NCBI RefSeq assembly: GCF_016811995.1
Contig: NZ_CP069159.1
Span: forward strand, 2,852,001 to 2,916,000
Length of the DNA: 64,000 nt
Direction: 5' to 3'
Source of the DNA: Citrobacter sp. R56
GTDB lineage: Bacteria > Pseudomonadota > Gammaproteobacteria > Enterobacterales > Enterobacteriaceae
A program made the position numbers and the translations under genes. Positions 59,541 to 64,000 of this stretch are shown one piece after another. How positions within the stretch are numbered: the first letter of the stretch is position 1; the number at the start of each line of letters is the position of its first letter. A model generated the notes under the pieces. That model was not told where the DNA came from. It saw only the letters and a list, made by a program, of their open reading frames with translations, and did no database searches.

Positions 59541-60824
59541 TTACGCAAGCGTACTAATTCGCGTCAGTTGTTCGAAATAATCCGGGAAGGTTTTGGCGGT
59601 ACATTTAGGATCAAGAATTGTTACCGGCGTGTCGGATAACGCCACCAGCGAGAAACACATCGCCATGCGGTGGTCGTTGTACGTGCCAATCTCGGCAAAC
59701 TGCAATTGAGCCGGCGGGGTGATGCGAATGAAATCGTGCCCTTCTTCCACTTCAGCGCCCACTTTACGCAGCTCGGTCGCCATTGCAAATAAGCGATCGG
59801 TCTCTTTCACACGCCAGTTATAGATATTACGCAGCGTCGTCGTACCTTTCGCAAACAATGCCGCTGTTGCAATGGTCATTGCTGCATCCGGTATATGGTT
59901 CATATCCATATCAATGGCATTTAATTCACCACGGGTACAAGCAATAAAATCGTCACCCCAGGTCACCGTCGCGCCCATTTTTTCCAGCACATCGGCAAAA
60001 CGAATATCGCCCTGCATACTGTTACGGCCAATACCGGTTACCTTCACCGTTCCACCTTTAATGGCGCCTGCCGCGAGGAAATACGATGCGGAAGAAGCAT
60101 CGCCTTCGACAAGATACGCGCCCGGAGACAGATACTGCTGCCCTCCCTTGACGACAAAACGCTGGTAATTCTGGTTCTCAATCTCAACGCCAAACGTTTT
60201 CATCAGATTCAGCGTGATATCGATATACGGTTTAGAAACCAGTTCACCCTTGATAACAATCGTCGAATCTTGCGGCGCCAGCGGCGCGGTCATCAACAAT
60301 GCGGTGAGAAACTGGCTGGAAACACTGCCGTCAACCTCAACCTGCCCACCGGTAAATCCACCGCGAAGACGTAACGGCGGATAGTTTTCCTGCTCCAGAT
60401 ACTCAATATTCGCCCCGCCCTGACGCAAGGCATCCACAAGGTGTCCAATTGGACGTTCTTTCATGCGCGGTTCACCCGTCAGCACGATATCGTTCGTCCC
60501 CAGACACAACGCTGCTGCTAGCGGACGCATGGCGGTTCCCGCATTACCGAGGAACAGTTCCAGCGAGCCTTCAGCCTGTAACGCGCCACTGTTACCGATG
60601 ATCTCACAGCGGGTACGATCGGCAGACAGGGTGTAATCAATCCCCAGCGCACTCAGCGCATTGAGCATATGGCGAACGTCATCGCTGTCTAGCAGGTTAG
60701 TCAGAACAGTGGTGCCGTGTGCTAACGCCGCCAGTAACAAAGCGCGGTTTGACACACTTTTGGAGCCAGGCAGATTAATGGTGCCATCGACCCGCGCGAT
60801 GGGTTGTAACGTCAGGGATTCCAT
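59541..60824 (-). CDS. aroA: 5-enolpyruvylshikimate-3-phosphate synthase
   Basis: AroA (427 aa) joins PEP and shikimate-3-phosphate in the sixth step of the shikimate pathway. It has two inside-out alpha/beta domains. Family motifs are [18 protein letters not shown] near residues 19-36 (Lys22, Ser23), [17 protein letters not shown] near 90-106, and [18 protein letters not shown]. Gly96 and Pro101 of the glyphosate-sensitive class I enzyme are present, so no resistance change is seen. The start ATG 60824 matches E. coli; three upstream codons are also open. It follows serC by 70 bp, with an attenuating hairpin between. Confidence 0.97.
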   Translation of the reverse strand: MESLTLQPIARVDGTINLPGSKSVSNRALLLAALAHGTTVLTNLLDSDDVRHMLNALSALGIDYTLSADRTRCEIIGNSGALQAEGSLELFLGNAGTAMRPLAAALCLGTNDIVLTGEPRMKERPIGHLVDALRQGGANIEYLEQENYPPLRLRGGFTGGQVEVDGSVSSQFLTALLMTAPLAPQDSTIVIKGELVSKPYIDITLNLMKTFGVEIENQNYQRFVVKGGQQYLSPGAYLVEGDASSASYFLAAGAIKGGTVKVTGIGRNSMQGDIRFADVLEKMGATVTWGDDFIACTRGELNAIDMDMNHIPDAAMTIATAALFAKGTTTLRNIYNWRVKETDRLFAMATELRKVGAEVEEGHDFIRITPPAQLQFAEIGTYNDHRMAMCFSLVALSDTPVTILDPKCTAKTFPDYFEQLTRISTLA

Positions 60825-60850
60825 GAAACTCAACTCTCAAAAACAGAAAT

Positions 60851-60877
60851 AAAAACCCCACAGGCAAGCTGTGGGGA
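60851..60877 (-). terminator. serC-aroA intercistronic attenuator
   Basis: On the minus strand CCCCACAG-CTTGC-CTGTGGGG is followed by TTTTTATTT, a full intrinsic terminator placed between co-operonic serC and aroA, 18 bp after the serC stop. It should lower aroA expression relative to serC. Confidence 0.85.
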
Positions 60878-60894
60878 TGAAAAAGTACCGCCAA

Positions 60895-61983
60895 TTAACC
60901 GCGACGACGCTCGAAATCGATCATGAAATCGGTCAGCGCTTTAACGCCTTCAAGCGGCATGGCGTTATAGATAGAGGCGCGCATTCCCCCCACCACTCGG
61001 TGGCCTTTCAGCGCATGTAAACCTGCTGCAAATGACTCCTCCAGGAAGAGTTTATCCAGCGCGCTATCAGCCAACTGGAACGGTACGTTCATGCGGGAGC
61101 GGTTAGATTTCGCCACATCGTTACGATAGAAATCACTGTTATCAATCACGCCATACAGCAGTTCGGCCTTTTGTTGATTGATTTTATCCATCGCGGCCAC
61201 GCCGCCCTGCTCTTTCAGCCATTTGAAGACCAGGCCAGAAAGATACCAGGCGAATGTCGGCGGTGTGTTGAACATCGAGTCGTTCTCGTTCAGCACGCTG
61301 TAATCAAGAATAGACGGGCAGGATGTATGCGCTTTGCCCAGTAAATCTTCACGAACGATCACAATCGTCAGACCCGCAGGACCGATATTTTTCTGCGCAC
61401 CGGCATAAATAACCCCGTAACGGGAAATATCCAGCGGTGTAGAGAGAATTGTCGAAGAGAAATCGGCGGTTACGACCACATCAGACGCAAAATTCGGCGT
61501 TTCATTGATCGCGATACCGTCGATGGTTTCGTTCGGGCAGTAGTGCAAATAGGCGGCGTTATCGGACAACTGCCATTGGCTCATTGGCTTAACTGCACGC
61601 AGACCGTCAACGGTGACTTTGGCGTCAATCACATTGGGGGCGCAGTATTTTTTGGCTTCTTTAATGGCGCTGGCAGCCCAATATCCGGCGTCAACATAAT
61701 CCGCCGTTGTTTTATCGCCCAGAATATTGAGCGGAACAGCGGCAAACTGACCACGACCACCGCCATGGCAGAACAAGACTTTGTAGTTAGAGGGGATGCT
61801 GAGGAGATCGCGAAAATCTTTCTCTGCTTCCTCTGCGACCTGGATGAACTCTTTGCCGCGGTGGCTAATTTCCATTACCGATGTGCCAAGACCCTGCCAG
61901 TCACAGAGATCCTGTTGCGCCAGTTTAAGCACGTCTGCCGGTAGCATTGCCGGACCTGAACTAAAATTGAAGACCTGAGCCAT
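60895..61983 (-). CDS. serC: Phosphoserine/phosphohydroxythreonine aminotransferase
   Basis: SerC (362 aa) is a PLP enzyme of serine biosynthesis (3-phosphohydroxypyruvate to phosphoserine); it also acts on 3-hydroxy-2-oxo-4-phosphonooxybutanoate in pyridoxine synthesis. It is a class V aminotransferase with the start [14 protein letters not shown] and PLP Lys198 in [13 protein letters not shown]. It is the first gene of serC-aroA, linking serine, B6 and chorismate-derived pathways. The 214-bp region upstream to ycaP holds the promoter; Lrp and CRP control is known in E. coli. Confidence 0.97.
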   Translation of the reverse strand: MAQVFNFSSGPAMLPADVLKLAQQDLCDWQGLGTSVMEISHRGKEFIQVAEEAEKDFRDLLSIPSNYKVLFCHGGGRGQFAAVPLNILGDKTTADYVDAGYWAASAIKEAKKYCAPNVIDAKVTVDGLRAVKPMSQWQLSDNAAYLHYCPNETIDGIAINETPNFASDVVVTADFSSTILSTPLDISRYGVIYAGAQKNIGPAGLTIVIVREDLLGKAHTSCPSILDYSVLNENDSMFNTPPTFAWYLSGLVFKWLKEQGGVAAMDKINQQKAELLYGVIDNSDFYRNDVAKSNRSRMNVPFQLADSALDKLFLEESFAAGLHALKGHRVVGGMRASIYNAMPLEGVKALTDFMIDFERRRG

Positions 61984-62197
61984 TTCCCCTCACCACGTTG
62001 TATTGTTTTCAACTCAACATCCCGTCAGTTGCGAACAGCAGAACGACAGACATTGGATATATGTTATTGCTGTGGATATCGGTTTTATCATTCAGTGACA
62101 CGCGCCGCAATGGGTAAAACTGACCGGCGCAAAAATGCGCGTTATATCACACAACAGAATCTGTCGGTTTGTCGGGTTAAAACCGATATTTTTGCTG

Positions 62198-62890
62198 TCA
62201 GACGATCCGTTTTGCCTGACTGGCCCTCGACCATTCTGGATTTGCACAGCGTGGACATAATTGATGATCGCCAGCTTTCATCGCTACCACTTCGCTGCAA
62301 CGCACACAGGCGTAGTCCCCCGCCTCGGGAACAACTTTAAATCGCTGCGTGCACTGTTTAGGCAAAATGCTGAGTCCAGACTTCACCTCTTCGTCGGCAA
62401 AAAAATAGACGCTAATTTGTCCATTGGTTTCGAGGATAGCGAGTTTCACCTGCCCCAGTTGTTCAACACCATTTAGACGCAGCTCCATAAAGAACTCAAA
62501 CTCGGTCATATTCGCCCGCCCGAGCTTCGACCAGGCCAGTTCACCATCCTCAATGATCACCACGGGTTTGCCTTCCAGCATATCTTCCAGTTTCTCGCTG
62601 TGCGCCATCAGCCACATGACCAGCCGATAAAGCAAGGCCAGCGAGAGAAAAACGACCAGCACCGGGAGCAGCGGAACATCATCATAAAACGCGACATCTC
62701 CGGCAGCCGACCCCAGCGTCAAAATGATCAACACTTCAAAGAGCGACATCTGCCGTACGCCGCGGCGTCCGGTCATCTTCAGAAAAAGGAACACCAGAAC
62801 AAAGGTATAGAAGCTTCGCAGCGCCACTTCCCCCAGAAACTCCAGCGGCACGTTATCCAGCGCCATACGTTGCCAATCGAACGCCTTCAT
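62198..62890 (-). CDS. ycaP: DUF421 inner-membrane protein YcaP with C-terminal zinc ribbon
   Basis: YcaP (230 aa) has three N-terminal transmembrane helices (about residues 20-39, 50-66 and 73-96), then the DUF421 soluble domain (about 100-170) with KPVVIIEDGEL and MTEFEFFMELRLNGV. It ends in a short zinc-ribbon-like module with Cys195-x2-Cys198 and Cys212-x2-Cys215. The function is unknown. The ribbon is not part of typical DUF421 proteins such as Bacillus YetF. It is divergent from ycaO across 136 bp and co-oriented with serC. Confidence 0.9.
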   Translation of the reverse strand: MKAFDWQRMALDNVPLEFLGEVALRSFYTFVLVFLFLKMTGRRGVRQMSLFEVLIILTLGSAAGDVAFYDDVPLLPVLVVFLSLALLYRLVMWLMAHSEKLEDMLEGKPVVIIEDGELAWSKLGRANMTEFEFFMELRLNGVEQLGQVKLAILETNGQISVYFFADEEVKSGLSILPKQCTQRFKVVPEAGDYACVRCSEVVAMKAGDHQLCPRCANPEWSRASQAKRIV

Positions 62891-63026
62891 TTTTATGCCC
62901 TTGCGCGGGTGAGTTTTGTAAAAGCATAGTCAATACTTTTATTTACGCCGAAGGCCCGGTGGCGATAGCGCCATGCCTGGAAAACCCGTATCATTGCGCG
63001 CTTTCCGTACGACAAAAGTGATTTTC

Positions 63027-64000
63027 ATGACGCAAACATTTATCCCTGGCAAAGACGCTGCTCTGGAAGATTCCATCGCTCGCTTCCAGCAAAAACTGCT
63101 CGACCTTGGTTTCCATATTGAAGAGGCCTCCTGGCTGAATCCGGTGCCAAACGTCTGGTCTGTGCACATTCGCGACAAAGAGTGCGCGCTGTGCTTCACC
63201 AACGGTAAAGGCGCAACCAAAAAAGCGGCACTGGCCTCCGCGCTGGGCGAATATTTTGAGCGTCTGTCCACGAACTATTTCTTTGCTGATTTCTGGCTCG
63301 GCGACACCATCGCCAACGGCCCGTTCGTACATTACCCGAACGAAAAATGGTTCCCGTTAACCGAAGATGACGACGTTCCTGAAGGTCTGCTGGATGCGCG
63401 TCTGCGCTCATTCTACGATCCGGAAAATGAACTGACCGGAAGCATGCTGATTGACCTGCAGTCCGGTAACGAAGAGCGCGGCGTCTGCGGTCTGCCGTTT
63501 ACCCGCCAGTCTGATAACAAGACCGTGTATATTCCGATGAATATTATCGGCAACCTGTATGTCTCTAACGGGATGTCCGCCGGTAACACACCTAATGAAG
63601 CGCGCGTTCAGGGACTTTCTGAAGTTTTTGAACGTTATGTGAAGAATCGCATTATCGCGGAAAGCATCAGCCTGCCGGAAATCCCAGCCGATGTGCTGGC
63701 GCGTTATCCGGCGGTAGTCGAATCCATCGCGAAGCTGGAAGCCGAAGGTTTCCCGATTTTCGCTTATGACGGTTCATTGGGCGGTCAGTATCCGGTTATC
63801 TGCGTGGTTCTGTTCAACCCGGCCAACGGCACCTGCTTCGCCTCCTTCGGTGCGCACCCGGACTTCGGCGTGGCGCTGGAGCGCACGGTCACCGAACTGT
63901 TGCAGGGTCGCGGTCTGAAAGATCTTGATGTGTTCACTCCGCCAACTTTTGATGATGAAGAAGTGGCTGAACACACCAACCTCGAAACTCACTTCATCGA
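63027..64000 (+). CDS. ycaO: YcaO domain protein, N-terminal part (cut by window edge)
   Basis: The first 324 codons (of about 586 in E. coli) are present and the frame is open to the window end. The start MTQTFIPGKDAALEDSIARF matches E. coli YcaO. The ATP-binding YcaO fold is recognisable from ALASALGEYFERLS (about 69-82), GLSEVFERYVKNRII (about 194-208) and ERTVTELLQGRG, which supply acidic metal/ATP ligands. E. coli YcaO assists RimO in beta-methylthiolation of ribosomal protein S12. No precursor peptide or RiPP gene is seen beside it. The C-terminal part lies outside the window. Confidence 0.94.
   Translation, partial: MTQTFIPGKDAALEDSIARFQQKLLDLGFHIEEASWLNPVPNVWSVHIRDKECALCFTNGKGATKKAALASALGEYFERLSTNYFFADFWLGDTIANGPFVHYPNEKWFPLTEDDDVPEGLLDARLRSFYDPENELTGSMLIDLQSGNEERGVCGLPFTRQSDNKTVYIPMNIIGNLYVSNGMSAGNTPNEARVQGLSEVFERYVKNRIIAESISLPEIPADVLARYPAVVESIAKLEAEGFPIFAYDGSLGGQYPVICVVLFNPANGTCFASFGAHPDFGVALERTVTELLQGRGLKDLDVFTPPTFDDEEVAEHTNLETHFI

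Noticed and set aside
62164-62193. TCGGTTT/AAACCGA hairpin with T run between ycaP and serC
   Set aside because: The T run follows on the plus strand, where no gene needs termination; on the minus strand, where ycaP ends, there is none.
62944-62980. REP-like hairpin between ycaP and ycaO
   Set aside because: TGGCG-ATAG-CGCCA is flanked by GGC/GCC, but the sequence does not fit the REP consensus and it is single.

Overview
The window is a stretch of enterobacterial core chromosome. Gene content, order and protein sequence follow the helD-to-ycaO segment of Escherichia coli K-12 almost gene for gene, in inverted orientation. Protein lengths match the E. coli families nearly everywhere, and regulatory sites (the LexA box of sulA, the FadR and FabR operators of fabA, the ompA and ompF leaders) are recognisable at base level. 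Moderate divergence from E. coli, an intact ssu sulfonate operon, no elf/ycb fimbrial cluster between pyrD and ssuE, and an extra LysR plus choloylglycine-hydrolase pair suggest a close relative, most likely Citrobacter. The genus is an inference from memory of family sequences, not a database result.

Layout. 1-3762: helD (5' part only), yccF-yccS, and sxy/tfoX convergent with yccS. 3939-9480: the SOS division inhibitor sulA, ompA, matP (Ter macrodomain), the Lon-like protease lonH, fabA, and the 55-codon ribosome hibernation gene rmf. 9481-16982: leftward run rlmKL-uup-pqiABC (rRNA methylation, ABC-F ATPase, MCE lipid-transport bridge). 17080-19905: ycbX, zapC, pyrD. 20161-24418: ssuEADCB. 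24455-26547: divergent LysR regulator and periplasmic Ntn-hydrolase, the only clearly accessory genes. 26596-35326: pepN, pncB, asnS, ompF, aspC. 35377-38632: gloC, mepK, ldtD. 38861-46111: cmoM-mukFEB (condensin). 46247-51279: elyC, ycbJ, kdsB-ycaR-ycaQ-lpxK. 51276-55325: msbA and comEC/ycaI. 55544-61983: ihfB, rpsA, cmk, ycaL and serC-aroA. 62198-64000: ycaP and ycaO (5' part only).

How genes work together. Several sets form functional neighbourhoods: LPS assembly (kdsB, lpxK, msbA); chromosome organisation and division (matP, mukFEB, zapC, sulA); peptidoglycan remodelling (ldtD makes 3-3 crosslinks, mepK cuts them, elyC maintains the lipid carrier); sulfonate sulfur acquisition (ssu); translation (rpsA, cmk, ihfB, rlmKL, uup, rmf). 

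No tRNA, rRNA, CRISPR array, insertion sequence or prophage was seen. I found no convincing new multi-gene system. The best candidate for undescribed biology is the LysR/Ntn-hydrolase pair beside ssu, which could release taurine from bile-salt or N-acyl amides, or could degrade acyl-homoserine lactones.
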